From positions 519,001 through 583,000 of the forward strand of contig OX335652.1 in the NCBI GenBank assembly GCA_946894095.1: a stretch of DNA of 64,000 bases, read 5' to 3'. This document shows positions 1 through 11,640 of the stretch, piece by piece. The DNA comes from Incurvaria masculella (lineage: Eukaryota > Arthropoda > Insecta > Lepidoptera > Incurvariidae). The position numbers and the translations under genes are program-made. How positions within the stretch are numbered: the first letter of the stretch is position 1; each line of letters opens with the position of its first letter. The notes under the pieces are model-generated. The model saw nothing but the letters and a program-made list of their open reading frames with translations, ran no database searches and was not told the origin of the DNA.

Positions 1-208
1 AATGATTTTAGGGAATTATTGCTAACATCATACAAGTGTTGAATAGGGATAACAAAGGTCAACACATGGCGTTTCAATTTACATTTGAGAATATATTAAA
101 TACAAACGAATGAATATCCACGATATTTTTTATTGACGATGACATTACTTAAACTATAATTAAAATGTAATGTTTCATCACGCATGCCAAGGCAAAATTT
201 GGAATTAA
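1..208. other. Unassigned AT-rich DNA at window start
   Basis: No open frame, RNA gene or repeat could be recognised here. It ends at the TTAA (205-208) flanking the first miniature element. Confidence 0.4.
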
Positions 209-616
209 GGTGGCCCAACCCGGCGGGCCTAACTCATTGGCGTGCACGGTAAAAAACCGAGCTGTTGCGCTCTGGGACATTCTCTATTTCAAAGAATAAG
301 ACAGGCTCCGTGATGAGGAAGATGCAGCATGTCCACAAAAAAGACAATATGCATAGCGTATGATTTGGTAAGATTTACGAAAATTTTAATTTCAAAACGA
401 CTTACAGCTAAAAGTAAACCACGACCGCTGTAGTCAAAAATCTAACAAAAACCAAATAGATTATAAATCTTGATTAAATAAGCTATATCTGATGACTAAT
501 CTTTTTAAGATGTTCTTACTTTATCATTGCGTAATCCACCTCCAAAGTTATTGTATAAAACGCGCGAAAATTTCGAACTTTCGGACCTTATAACTTAGAA
601 ACCAAACACAATTAAC
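209..616 (+). mobile_element. GGTGG-type TTAA miniature element, 3'-truncated copy
   Basis: The copy begins immediately after TTAA (205-208) with the terminal motif GGTGGCCCAACCC. It follows the family sequence through the TCCGTGATGAGGAAGATGCA and CTCCAAAGTTATTGTATAAA blocks, then stops near 616 without the inverted right end. It has no coding capacity. Full copies elsewhere in the window are 542 bp. Confidence 0.8.
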
Positions 617-884
617 AGTGAAAATAATAAGTATTTAGCGAGTTTTGTACGTTGTATGATATTAGCAGTTTATCTCTACTATCCTTTGTCTATGCTATGG
701 GTGAGCGGCGGCTGCCTTTGATGGAGCAAAGTAATAAAACCTTTAGCTGCCTGGCGATTAGGCTTAAAATAACGTATCCAAACTCATTGACTGAAGCTTC
801 TGTGCGTATGCATCATCACTTATTGTGTGACAATGCGGAGGGTGGAAGCGCTCCCCGGGTGTGTACGTGTGCGAGTGTGCGTAG

Positions 885-1503
885 GGTGGGCGAGCTGAGC
901 GGCGAGCGCGCGGCGGAGTGGGCGCGACTCCTCGAGCGGGCGACGGACGAGCGACGCGACGCGCTGCACTCGTGGCGGGACGCGCTGCACCACGCTATAA
1001 ACACGCTCAAACAGGTGACGAAACATGCACGACGCTATTACCCCAGCTCCAAGAACATTCCTCTTGTAACAGCCGACCAATCCTGAAGATCCACAATTGC
1101 CATCTGTATCAATATGAACCTAAATGTTAGTTCCCATAATACCCGTTTTACGGTATAACCATTTTTAGACCATTGCCTATCTCATTTACTATTACCTATT
1201 ACAATTTTAAAAAATGTTCCCCCTTTCCAACTCAAGTGCGTTAGAAAAGGGATATACTAGAGCCCAGACCTGCCTTTCTTTAATTAAAGTGTCCTTACTT
1301 CATGGTAGATTATACATACATACATGTCACATTCCTTGAATGCACGTAATACCTACTGAAAATCTGTTACTCCGCAGACGGAGGAAGCGCTGGGAAAATT
1401 GTTGGACACGATCCGGCCTTCACTGGAGCAGGCCCAGGCGGCGGGGCAGGAGGCAGAGTCCCCCCCCACCGCCGCGACCCCGCCGCCCCGCGCCGACCTG
1501 TGA
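885..1503 (+). CDS. 3'-terminal exons of an unrecognised coiled-coil protein
   Basis: Two exons are proposed, 885-1014 and 1378-1503. The first follows a GCGTAG acceptor and ends at CAG|GTGACG, phase 0. The second follows a TCCGCAG acceptor and runs in phase 0 to a TGA at 1501-1503. Together they encode about 84 residues: an E/R/L-rich stretch with heptad-like spacing (around AEWARLLERATDERRDALH), continuing into a second amphipathic segment and a Pro/Ala-rich tail. GC content is far above the flanks, as expected for a real exon pair. Upstream exons lie outside the window. The pattern suggests a coiled-coil C-terminus, but I do not recognise the family. The splice model rests on consensus and matching phase only. 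Confidence 0.55.
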
Positions 1504-1785
1504 GCCTGCCCTCTCGACATCTGCTATGAGGTTTTCATTGTGCTTCGTTTCCCCCAAGCGAAGCACACGCATCGTCGTCCGGCTATAGCTTGAAACGGCT
1601 TCGATATAATTACCTGTTAATCATAGACCTGCAGCACTCGTTATACATATAAATCATTTGTAACTGGCCTGGGACCAATACAAGTGCTGCAGTGTGGGAG
1701 ATCCACGGTCTACCGCAGCAACCACGGTATGCGTTCACAGTCGTGTCAATTTGTTTTATTTGAGATACGTGTAAGATGTTCTTAA

Positions 1786-2153
1786 GAACGGCCCGTAAGC
1801 TATGCTCCCCATACAAACGTAGTTTACTAATAATTTGGAAACCGCTATTCCAATTAAATTGATATTTAATTTCTAATATCAGGTAACAAATATCTGTGTC
1901 TGCATGCTTTTGTTTTTTTGAAAAATCCAAACCGAATGAAATTAAAGCAAAAAGAAAATGTTCATACGAATTTTGTTTTCTCTATGGTTTGACCCAGAAT
2001 ACATTTACCGAAAAAACAAAGGCATGCAGACACAGATATTTGTAGCCTAATATTAGATACCAAATATCAAGTAAGTTAGAACATTGGTTTTCAAATGATT
2101 AGTAAACTACGTTTGTATGGGAGGCGAAATTTTCAGGTGCTTACGGGCCGACC
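1786..2153. mobile_element. Palindromic TTAA-flanked miniature element (GAACGGCCCGTAAGC ends)
   Basis: The left end GAACGGCCCGTAAGC follows TTAA (1782-1785), and a near-identical inverted end precedes TTAA (2154-2157). The arms are long: the CACAGATATTTG block and the AGTAAACTACGTTTGTATGG block occur in both halves in opposite orientation. The element is 368 bp and non-coding. A half-copy of the same family is at about 4735-4860. Confidence 0.65.
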
Positions 2154-2949
2154 TTAAGAGGTCTTATGATCATGAATTTTATCCTTTAGTGACCCACGTT
2201 ATTGAGGCTGTGGTATTATTTGCGTATCTATTCATGCATTACAACTTTTATCATTTTAAAGTAGAACTGCATACAGACCTAAGATTGTAATATAGGCTAA
2301 TATTAGTCCACGTGCAATTGCTAAATGAGTGGGTGAGGATGTCTCCGAGCACAAACTGCACCATGGTGCATGATCCCTTAGTGAAAACCTCACAGATATA
2401 AACTGTGATAATAAGTAGTAGGTACTTAGTACTTTATTTATGATTCCCGCGGCGGAGGGAGGGAATGCAGTCTGCATTTGTTGAAGACCCCCGAGCGGTG
2501 CAGCAACTGTCGCCGGATTCCCTTTCATTTAATTTATTGGTATAAGTTTTAAGTATTTCCGAAAGATTTACGTTTTAAGTTATCAATTTAAGAAAATATA
2601 TTATGGTCATTTTTGATGATTTTTTGTGATATAATTCTAGGTTTTGTGGTAATTCGTTTGTCCTAGTTAATTTTAATAGTTTGAATTTTTCACATAGAAT
2701 AAATTTGTTTGATGTAGTAGAACCTAGTATAATTTTCTAATGAGACTTAATTAATGTTTCCTACACTGTTGTACATTTCATTGAAATTATTGTTGCTTGT
2801 AATGTGAATGCAACTTGCTCGTATAATTGCATTTTTATGTTATTCCAATGAAGTGGTGTTGAAAACAAATGATGGTCACACATGAAGAAGACAAAACCAT
2901 TGCAAAAGCCAGAAACATTAGTTTGAGAAAAACTATTTTAAAAACGCTA
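2154..2949. other. No gene recognised
   Basis: AT-rich DNA between two repeats. The short open frames here have no recognisable motif and no convincing splice context. Confidence 0.35.
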
Positions 2950-3453
2950 AGGCTGGAGTGCACAATCTTTGGTTAATCACATTCTGATAGCAACCGTAAT
3001 CAAACCGCTGTCAAATCTCCGATCAGGCGTGCACAAACCACAAATGATGTCATAACCAAACACCAGCTATAACCACTAGATTCCGCACGGTTGAAGATTC
3101 CCAACTATAACCACTATAAGCACCTGGCCGGCCGGCATGGTTTTCACAGCCGCGCTTAACATAAAAAAAACCTTAATATGGCTCTAGTTGATTATCTAAT
3201 GTCTGAATGTCACGGAGTCTAGCATTTTTTTTGTTTTTTTAGATCCAAAGCCGGGAAAGCTACCCTATATTTTAGTGCAATTCCGTGTAATTGCCCTGCG
3301 TTTGCATTTTCATTAAAATTGGTGTTATCGACTGGCAACTTAGTACTAACACCAACCAGAGATTATGCACCCCAAATTTCCTTTTGACAGCTACCCGTGG
3401 TTACATTTGATTTTAATTTTCTTGTTAACAATAGATGTTGTGCACTCCACCCT
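2950..3453. mobile_element. Non-coding element with terminal inverted repeats
   Basis: AGGCTGGAGTGCACA on the left (2950-2964) is matched in inverted form by TGTGCACTCCACCCT on the right (3439-3453), one mismatch in 15. The interior has further inverted similarity (GGTTA/TAACC blocks) and no open frame. Size and structure fit a miniature inverted-repeat transposable element. The target duplication is unclear, possibly TA. Confidence 0.5.
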
Positions 3454-4734
3454 ATAACTTAGTTTGTAAGTCATCATATAAATAAAAATCTAGACATATT
3501 GGCCAAACTACTAAGCAAATGAAGTCACCATCTCCTTCATAAAAAGTGGAAACAGTTCCAATTTATTTTGGTGGACTTGAGTTCATTTGTTTCCATGGAG
3601 TTAAAATATGTTTCCAAATAAGTGCAAGTGCTTAAAAACAAAAGTGCAAGTGCATAAAAAGAAGTGCATAATGCTGCGAGTGCATTACAATATAATAATA
3701 AAATAATAAAATTTTAAATGTTAAAAATGAGTGGACTACGACCTGACACAAACGTGTCGCCGAAAGTTCGTCCATGGTGACAAATGCCATAAAACGAACC
3801 CACAGTAATGTTGGTGTGTAACTCACCGGGTTGTAAATTTGTTCTAAATATTAATACAAAAATAACAGAATTTGGAAGAATGCGAAGCATTGTAAAACTA
3901 TCGCATCCTGTGAATGGTTTTGTTAATATTTTTTAAACCCATAAAAACGATAATGGCGACACTTTTAGTGATTTTGAAGATCTCATGTCCTTTCTTTTTT
4001 TACAGTGAATTATATTTTCCATATTTGCCGTGCATTATCCATGTCCATATATTTCTTAGCCGATATCTGCCGAATCAGAGTAAAGGAGTTATTATTTTTA
4101 TTCAATTCTACCCCATTTGCCATCGGAACATTCAATATCACAAAGAGTTGCAATGGTATTCCTGAGCAGTCTTCAAATGGTTTCTTAGTAGGAATATGTG
4201 TGCAGTCTCTGCGTTGTAATCCGCTGATATTAGTATAAGATATCCAGAACTATGGCCACCAAATCATTCCTCCTCATTTTTATGTAATTGCCCTATTTTG
4301 GGTTCATAACCAGCACCGACTACTCACTCGATTTATTATTGCTGTAGAAGCTAAAACATGATATATATTTTTTTGTATTTCCGTATTTTCAATGTACCTA
4401 CTTTTAAGCTACCAAGTGAACCAAATTGTTAGATTACGGTTTTGTTAACATACGAACATCGAAAAAGCAAACTTTGTTACGAAAATATTTTCTTTGCCCT
4501 GAGCAATTGTGTGTATTTGTGTAAGTTATAACGGTCGGTGCCGTGAACAGTTTTAAATTGCTTAAGATGACATAAAATAGGTCCACCCTCGAGGGACCCA
4601 TTTACGTTGCATCTGTTTAGCGATGCGCTCATACAAAATTCTGTTGATGTCAAGATATTGAGTTACAGTATTTATGGTAGTCCATATCTCCTTCACCAAT
4701 ATCTGCACCACCTATGTCTTTGCCAGTATCAAAC
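3454..4734. other. No gene recognised
   Basis: AT-rich sequence with several short open frames on both strands. None shows motifs, codon bias or splice signals that I would trust. Confidence 0.35.
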
Positions 4735-4860
4735 ACAAGCTTGCAAACACAGATATTTGTTGCCTGATATAAGATATCAAAAATCAATTCCATTGGAATA
4801 GTGTTATTCAAATTATTAGTAAACTACGTTTGTATGGAGAGCATAGCTTACGGGCCGTTC
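4735..4860 (+). mobile_element. Half-copy of the GAACGGCCCGTAAGC TTAA element
   Basis: This stretch matches the right half of the 1786-2153 element: the CACAGATATTTGT block, AGTAAACTACGTTTGTATGG, and the terminal GCTTACGGGCCGTTC followed by TTAA (4861-4864). The left half is missing. The same TTAA is also the left flank of the next miniature element. Confidence 0.6.
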
Positions 4861-4864
4861 TTAA

Positions 4865-5406
4865 GGTGGCCCAACCCGGCGGCCTCAACTCATTTGCGGG
4901 CACGGTACAAAACCGTGCTGTTGCGCTCTGGGACCTTCTCTCTTTCCAAGAATAAGATAGGCTCCGTGATGAGGAAGATGCAAAATGTCCACAAAAAAGA
5001 AAATATGCATAGTGTATGATTTGGTAAGATTTACGAAAATTTTTATTTCAAAATGACTTATAGCTAAAAGTAAACCACGACCGCTGTAGTCAAAAATCTA
5101 ACAAAAACCAAATAGATTAGAAATCTTGATTAAATAAGCTATGTCTGATGACTAATCTTATTAAGATGTTCTTACTTTATCATTGCGTAATCCACCTCCA
5201 AAGTTATTGTATAAAACGCGCGAAAAATCCGAGCTTTCGGACCTTATAACTTGAAAACCAAACACAATTTTACAATGCCAATGGTCATCAGACATCTAGT
5301 TCAATCAAATAGAGCTGTTTTTAGCAAAATTTTGGATCTCTGACAAGAAATATAGGCGTGATCTACTTTCCCCTTTTGTATGGGGAGATGAGCGGGTTGG
5401 GCCACC
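4865..5406 (+). mobile_element. Full-length GGTGG-type TTAA miniature element (542 bp)
   Basis: TTAA (4861-4864) and TTAA (5407-5410) flank an element that starts GGTGGCCCAACCC and ends GGGTTGGGCCACC. The terminal inverted repeat is at least 13 bp. There is no transposase and no long open frame. A TTAA duplication is the hallmark of piggyBac-type transposition, although these ends start with GG rather than the usual CC. The autonomous partner is not in the window. Confidence 0.85.
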
Positions 5407-5837
5407 TTAAGATGCAGATGCAGGGCATCACAGTGCCTAGAGTATATTTTTAAATTAAAGATAACCAATGCTAAAAAAATATTTTATTTGACTTTGAAAC
5501 TTTGTCTTTTGGATTCAGTATTTTTTTGTAGATGTTATGATTTCATTTTTCAACAGTAGTTTTTGCAAATATAGAGCAAATGTATACTTACTGAATTCCG
5601 TAGACATCTCTGCAGTTTTAGAGTAAGACATAACACATGGCATTCCTCATGCAACTGTACACATATATAGCTGTGCAAGACTGTCTTGTTTACAATAGCA
5701 TGATCTCTGTCTCATTTGAAATGGTAGACTTTAGTGATGTGTATAGAATATGTACATAATGGTTCCTTTGTAACAATATTAAAATACCTGTTAAAAATAT
5801 TACTACTATTGAACTGTTACTTCAACCCCACATACAT

Positions 5838-6130
5838 ATTTCATTTTCATTTCATTTCATTTATTTATTCAACTTCTGGTAGTAAAACTACACTAAGTCA
5901 TGTCACAATTTGATTGATCCGCGGATTCGATCAACCAGTGAAGAAGAACCCGCAAAGAAACTTCACTGGTCTATAAATTATGTTTATACTAGGAGGTTGC
6001 GACGAAAATTTTAACGATAAAGTAAATAGCTAACACTGGATTCGCAGAAAAAAGACCGACCCTCTGAAGCTAAACGCGTTGGTCTGTCTGCCCAAAGTGG
6101 TTGCGTTACCTAGATATGGCGCCTGAAAAA
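5838..6130 (-). mobile_element. Probable LINE 3' end with (ATTTC)n tail
   Basis: On the minus strand this reads as non-coding 3' sequence ending in repeated AAATG pentamers (5838-5862 on the plus strand). This tail type matches the LINE at 38880-39816. No coding part remains, so the assignment rests on the tail and is tentative. Confidence 0.35.
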
Positions 6131-6303
6131 GAAGTTATTGTGACAAAAAATATGATATTGCAAATGGCTGCAAATAACGAAGCATGAAAGTATCAGTAAA
6201 TATTTGCTTAGTAATGCGAAAACTAAACAAATGTTTGGTTGCATTTCGTATTTATTGGCGATTTAGGTTGCAGATATAACTGAATGTATATTAAGTATTT
6301 AAT

Positions 6304-6490
6304 AAAAAAAACCAGCCAAGTGCGAGTCGGACTCGCACAAGAAGGGTACAAAATTTAACACAAAAAATCTGGTTTTTTGTATTGGAGCCCCCCTTTAGTT
6401 TTTATTATTTTTAAATTTTACCTATTTGTTGTTATTGCGGTAAAATAAATACACACTCTGTGAACCTACCGACGTGTAGGCAGGCCGACA
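6304..6490 (-). mobile_element. CGAGTCSGACTCG-hairpin repeat, deleted copy
   Basis: It has the AAACCAGCCAAGTGCGAGTC end, the palindrome GTGCGAGTCGGACTCGCAC, the TTGTTGTTAT(A/T)GCGG block and AAATAAATACACACTCTGTG. It then departs from the family. The (GTCC)n block and the GGGTTCCGT end are missing. This is one of 15 copies or fragments in the window. Strand is given with the palindrome end taken as the 3' end. Confidence 0.6.
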
Positions 6491-7178
6491 TTTAAATCAT
6501 CTGAGGGTTGGTCTCTTACCTATGAACCCAGATTCAACCATTTACCTTATTGTGACGAAAAAAGTTGTGACCTCCTGGAATAATAGGTATGTTTTCAGTC
6601 GGGGGATGTTTTCAATAATAATTTCTCTTCTTTACATAAGTTTATTTATTTTTCTCATGGTTTTTATGGGTGCAATATGATGCCTGTGTTAGTAAGGGGA
6701 AATATATTCAAAAAATAAAAAAGATTCCGACTAATTGAGAACCATTTTTTTTAAGTCGGTTAAAAATACAATCCCTAGTTGACTACCTATGTAGCAAACC
6801 TTACGATTTTTTCTTAAGGTGGCCCAACCCGCTCATCTCCCCATACAAAAGGGGAAAGAAGATCACGCCTATATTTCTTGTCAGAGATCCAAAATTTTGC
6901 TCAAAATAGCTCTATTTGATTGAACTAGATGTCTGATGACCATTGGCATTGTAAAATTGTGTTTGGTTTCCAAGTTATTACGTCCGAAAGTTCGGATTTT
7001 TCGCGCGTTTTATACAATAACTTTGGAGGTGGATTACGCAATGATAAAGTAAGAACATCTTAATATGATTAGTCATCAGACATAGCTTGTTGTTGTTGTT
7101 GTTGTTGTCGGCGAGTGGCTGCCGACGCTTGAACGCACTTGACACGAGGCCGTTGTGCTCAGTAACCCGACTTTTGGC

Positions 7179-8940
7179 TCACTTCAGCCAGCCGAGCTCT
7201 TCCACAAAGCGTAGCAGCCCTTTAGGGTCTTTCCACACTTGCGGGTCGCTCCTTTCGAAGCTTAAGACCCCCGTCCAAAATGTCTGCAGTTGTCTACATT
7301 CCATGACTATATGTGCCGGTGTCTCCTCCGCCTCCAAGCAGGCCCTGCAGAGGGGACTGTCCGTGACTCCAATTGTGTGAAGGTGTTTGTTGAGCTGGCA
7401 GTGGCCCGTGAGTAGGCTTACCACCGTTCTCAACTGTGGTCTGTGCAGCTGTAGGAGTTTCCTTGTTAGGTGTGGATCCGGTGCTGGCACTGCTTCCCTT
7501 GATTGTCTACAGTCTGCTGTAGATGACCACCTTGCAGTGTGAGCCCGTGTCATTCGTTTCCTCAGCCAGGTCTTGACTTCACTGAAGGGGGTTGGCATGA
7601 ATGGCTCTGGTCCGACGGGCTTTAAACTCGAACCCGCCTTGGCGAGATCGTCGGCCGCATCGATGCCATAGCTCCCGCTATGTCCCTTTATCCACTGGAG
7701 TGTGATCCTGTTGTCGATTGAGATGTCCTGTAAAGCCTCATGACATTGTTTAATTAGTCCAGAAGTGAATGTTTGATTGGCAAGAGCCTTCAAAACAGAT
7801 GCACTGTCGGTTAGTATTCTGATTGTATAGTCTACCATTTCAAGCTGTTTTATTGCTGCGGCTGCCTCAATTAGACCTACACACTCCGCCTGAAAGATGG
7901 AGTTTCCGGCGCCCAGCATAACTGTTCTTTTGATATTGAGGTCTGCTGAGAAACAGCCAGCTCCCGTACCATACTCAGTTTTAGAGCCATCCGTGTATAC
8001 CCTAACTTCTCTTAGTCCCGAGTAGTCCTTCGGACCCTCAGAGAGTTCAATAGTGTACAGTCTGTCAAAGTTATATGTCTTAGGTATCCTATCGCATCTT
8101 ACCCCTAGCGAAGGGTTCTCCTCCAGAGCTAAACTGAGAATTGTTGTGTGCTGTGCCCTAGTCTCTCCTGACCAGAAACCTGTCGTTCTAAGCCTGAAAG
8201 CTGCGGCTGCCGCCTCTCGTTGTATTATTAAGTCAAGAGGGGGCAGTCCCAGCAGGACTTCTAGTGCTGTTGATGGGGTGGTCCGCATGCAACCAGTGAT
8301 GGCCGTGCTAGCTATACGCTGAAAGCTTAGCAGCTTGTTTGCAGCTGTTTTAAGTTTGGTTCTGGTCCACCATACCAATGCCCCATATGTAATCATAGGT
8401 CTGATGACAGTGGTATAAAGCCAGAGCGTGAGTCCTGGTCTTAAACCCCAAGTTTTGCCCATTAGTCTTCGACACTGCCAGAAAGATAAGCGTGCTTTAT
8501 TTAGTCTCTGTTCTAGGTGACGACCCCAGTTCAACTTGTTGTCAAGTATGACCCCCAGGTATTTCACCTCGGTTGATAGTGTTACTTCTACCCCAAAGAG
8601 CCTCAGTGGTTGCATTTGTCCTATGTCTCTCTTCCTGGTGAAGACTACAAGCTCCGTTTTAGTTGGATTGACACTCAGAGCGTAGTCTTTGCACCATGCT
8701 TCTACAATTTTGAGCGCACCTTGCATTATATTGCGCATTACATTTGCAAATTTTCCTGCCACTATTATGACAATGTCATCTGCATACCCTATCGTGAGGT
8801 ATCCGGCTGCATTGAGTTTTGTAATTAGGTCATCTGCCACTAGGTTCCACAGTAGGGGCGACAGTACGCCACCCTGTGGATATCCTTTGGCTACTATGCC
8901 CTTGATTGGACTCTGACTATCAAAAATAAGTGCTCTGTTC
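7179..8940 (-). pseudogene. LINE ORF2, C-terminal part: RT palm, RNase H, CCHC
   Basis: The frame continues ORF2 after the frameshift. It carries GYPQGGVLSPLLWNL and the catalytic GYADDIVI of the RT palm. A thumb region follows (VKYLGVILDNKLNW). A complete RNase H domain comes next, with VYTDGSKT (Asp), FQAECVGL (Glu), ILTDSASVL (Asp) and WIKGHSG, ADDLAK. Near the C-terminus is a CX2CX8HX4C motif starting CRAC. The catalytic residues of RT and RNase H all look intact. The next frame would need the N-terminal half on the same polypeptide to work, so the copy is probably inactive. Confidence 0.9.
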
Positions 8941-10193
8941 CTAAGCCACCCACTGAGTGTTGTTGACGCCGTGTTTACACAGGGCTTGACTTATGCTATG
9001 AAACGTCGTTTTGTCAAATGCCCCCTCTATGTCAAGAAAAGCACCCATAGTCATGCATTTCGTTTCCATGCCTGCCTCTATTTTACTTATTACTGAGTGT
9101 AGGGCAGTTTCAGTGGATTTCCCTGACGTATATGCATGCTGGTGTTTATGAATGGGATGTCGGGGCAGGATTTTATCCCTAATCTCCCTGTCTATTAACC
9201 TTTCAAGAGTCTTTAGTAAGAAAGAAGTTAGGCTTATGGGTCTGTAAGCTTTTGCTGCAGAGTAGTCCTCCCTACCTGGCTTGGGGATGAAAACCACTCT
9301 TACCTCCCTCCACGCTTTCGGGACATATCTGTGTGCTAGACATGCTCTCAGTATGTCCACGAGAAAAGGCGTGATAAGGTTACTACACCATTGTAGTAGG
9401 CCCGGGAGTATCCCATCGCACCCCGCCGATTTGTAGGGCTGAAAGCTGCTTATGGCCCATTGTACCTTATTGTCAGAAATTACATTGTCGGCCACTCCCC
9501 AATCCTGTATGGTCGGCTCATGATGTCCAATGTTGTCCCACCTTACTTCTGAGACAACATCAGAGCCCGGGAAGTGTGTTTCTAAAAGTACTCTATATGT
9601 CTCTTCTACTGATTCAGTGAGAGTGTTGTCACTCCTAACCAAACCTAACTCTTTGTTTTTGTCAGCGGATAGAATTTTCTTTAGCCTTGCGGCCTCTGCT
9701 GTAGACTCAATGCTGCTACAAAAATTCCTCCAAGCTTTCCTCTCTCGGTCCCTGATCTTATTCTTGTAGTTCATTAGGGCTGCCCTGTACGCTTCCCAGT
9801 CCGTGTCTAGTCTAGTGTTCTTAGCTTTGTTAAAAACTCTCCTAACTGTCCTCCTTATTTTTTCCAACTTTCTTGTCCACCAAGAGTGTTTCGGGTTGAA
9901 CCTATGAGGATCCCGCAGTGGACATGATTCATGATAGCTGTCAATTATACTGGTGCTGATAGTACCGTTCCACGCCTCCACCTGCTCAGTGGTGGTGATG
10001 CGTCCCGGCGCTCTCAGTACCTCCAACCTATTTTTTATATTGTCGTAGTATTGTCGTTTGTTGGTCATTCTAGGGTTTCTTCTCAGCTCGGGTCTGAGTG
10101 GGGCCCATTCATATCTAAACTCTATCCTTCTATGGTCCGAACAGGATGGCTCATTTGATACCTGCCAGCCCGTAATGTGATGGGTCAGGTTTC
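8941..10193 (-). pseudogene. LINE ORF2, N-terminal part: endonuclease end and reverse transcriptase fingers
   Basis: This open frame begins inside ORF2; any apparent start is an accident of truncation. Near the start is SDHRRIEF, the conserved SDH tip of an exonuclease-endonuclease-phosphatase domain. About 260-360 residues in are reverse transcriptase motifs: the FIPKPGRED block, YRPISLTSFLLKTLERL and the aspartate of FLDIEGAFD. It stops at 8941-8943, just after NNTQWVA. The normal continuation (LRNRALIF, then GYPQGGVLSPLLWNL) is found immediately downstream in another frame. A small indel at about 8943-8950 has therefore broken the protein. Confidence 0.88.
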
Positions 10194-10479
10194 CAGACAT
10201 AGCTTATTTAATCAAGATTTATAATCTATTTGGTTTTTGTTAGATTATCGACTACAGCGGTCATGGTTTACTTTTAGCTATAAGTCGTTTTGAAATTAAA
10301 ATTTTCGAAAATGTTACCAAATCACACACTATGCACATTGTCTTTTTTGTGGACATTTTGCATCTCCCTCATCACGGAGCCTGTCTTATTCTTGGAAACA
10401 GAGAAGGTCCCAGAGCGCAACAGCACGGTTTTGTACCGTGCCCGCAAATGAGTTGAGGCCGCCGGGTTGGGCCACCTTG

Positions 10480-10690
10480 AACTGGACATGGATGGCTAAT
10501 ACCACACCTACTGCCATATTAGACCCACACCATTTCCTAAGGAATCAGGTGCCATGCCAGGCCCCTCTTATAAAAGCATTATAAGAGAGGTTACTTACAT
10601 TTGAACTGGATGGAAAACATGTAAAATGTTTCATTCCTTCGACTTTCCTTCATGTAATGCGATGGTAACATTACATTAGTTTCACATGAG
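10480..10690 (-). mobile_element. SINE body/tail remnant
   Basis: It matches the shared SINE body: CTGGACATGGATGGCTAATA, AGGTGCCATGCCAGG, TTGAACTGGATGGAAAACA and ATGCGATGGTA. There is no recognisable Pol III head. It abuts the TTGA flank of the split miniature element. Confidence 0.6.
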
Positions 10691-10811
10691 GTCCGAACCA
10701 TGAAATGACCCCAAATTACAATGAACACATACATTTCAATCTCAGAAAAAGACATTGATGTACTTAATTGATGCTGAGTGTTCGTGGCTTAAGGTATCAG
10801 CGTCTCTATAA

Positions 10812-11088
10812 CCAGTTACACATCACTTATCGATCAATCTAAGATCATTTCGCTCGCTTACGCCATTGAATATAGCATTTGAGGCATACACTAAATCCGC
10901 CATCCATAGATTATTTTATTTGTGTTGAATAAAAAATAATATAAATGTCTTGAAAATATGTAGCTACACAGATATAAAAATCCATGGACAGGCGATTTAG
11001 TGCATCCCTCAAATCCTCTATTCAATGGCTTAAGTGAGCAAAATCGATGATCTTACTGATGGATCGATACATTATTTGTAACTCCTAA
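10812..11088. mobile_element. Foldback miniature element (GAGTTACAAAT family), diverged
   Basis: Long inverted arms surround an AT-rich centre. CCATTGAATA at 10863 is mirrored by TATTCAATGG at about 11020, and the outer GTTACA/TGTAAC ends are mirrored as well. The centre contains CTACACAGATAT. A second, cleaner copy is at 62582-62871. Confidence 0.5.
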
Positions 11089-11091
11089 TAA

Positions 11092-11160
11092 GAGGCTCAG
11101 CCCTCGCTTCTCCACCGGGAGGTGTGGGTTCGATACCCAGTGGCTGCACCACAGTCATTT
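11092..11160 (+). mobile_element. tRNA-derived SINE head
   Basis: The B-box-like motif GTGGGTTCGATACCC is at 11123-11137, preceded by an A-box-like GGCTCAGCCCTCGC segment. It does not fold into a complete tRNA by eye, so I read it as the Pol III head of an old SINE whose body extends to roughly 11400. Confidence 0.4.
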
Positions 11161-11405
11161 TCATTCATAGTTTGATAAGTGCATTTATATATGTAACACA
11201 AATCGTGAAATAAAACATCGCGAGGAACTCAACCGTTAGTGGTGTTAAGCTTTCTAGCAATAGCAAATAGGCTCCCAACTTATTAGTTGTGCCTGAAGCA
11301 ACTTTGGGCGAAATTCGGTTGACATGAGTCAAATGTTGGGTACCCTCAGACGGTATATGGGTGTTACGCAATGCCAGTTGCAGGCCTCCGACACCGGTTT
11401 CAATC

Positions 11406-11640
11406 TTTTTCCGTGCCCAAATGGTGCCAATGGAACCCTATTACTAAGTCCGTCCGTCCGTCTGTCACAGAGCTGTACCTCATGAACCGACAGTTGAAAT
11501 TTTCACATAGTATGTATTTCTGTTGCCGCTACAACAAATAAAAAATAAAAAACTTCTATGTTGTCGTAATTCCCTTATATCTTAAATGATGGTACGGAAC
11601 CCTTCGTGTGCGAGTCCGGCTCGCACATGACCGGTTTTTA
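11406..11640 (+). mobile_element. CGAGTCSGACTCG-hairpin repeat, near-complete diverged copy
   Basis: The copy begins CCGTGCCCAAATGGTGCCAA, has (GTCC)n and GTCTGTCACAG, and ends GGTACGGAACCCTTCGTGTG, CGAGTCCGGCTCG, then CCGGTTTTT. The internal poly-T/CCCATAC part is shortened. Confidence 0.75.

Larger units (their letters stand above)
7089..10193 (-). mobile_element. 5'-truncated non-LTR retrotransposon (LINE) with RNase H
   Basis: The insertion is bounded by the 12-bp target duplication CAGACATAGCTT (7077-7088 and 10194-10205). On the minus strand it runs from the end of an endonuclease domain through reverse transcriptase and RNase H to a C-terminal CCHC motif, then a short 3' untranslated part ending in a (CAA)n tail (7089-7108 on the plus strand). 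Loss of ORF1 and most of the endonuclease is typical 5' truncation during target-primed integration. RNase H plus a C-terminal CCHC suggests the I/R1/LOA group of LINEs, but I cannot place the clade. One frameshift separates two otherwise open frames, so the copy is young. Confidence 0.93.
6818..10476 (-). mobile_element. GGTGG-type TTAA element split by a LINE insertion
   Basis: The left half is 6818-7088 (271 bp) after TTAA (6814-6817). The right half is 10206-10476 (271 bp) before TTGA. Removing the LINE and one copy of its target duplication restores 542 bp, exactly the length of the three intact copies. The right flank TTGA differs by one base from the left TTAA, consistent with mutation since insertion. 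Confidence 0.85.
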
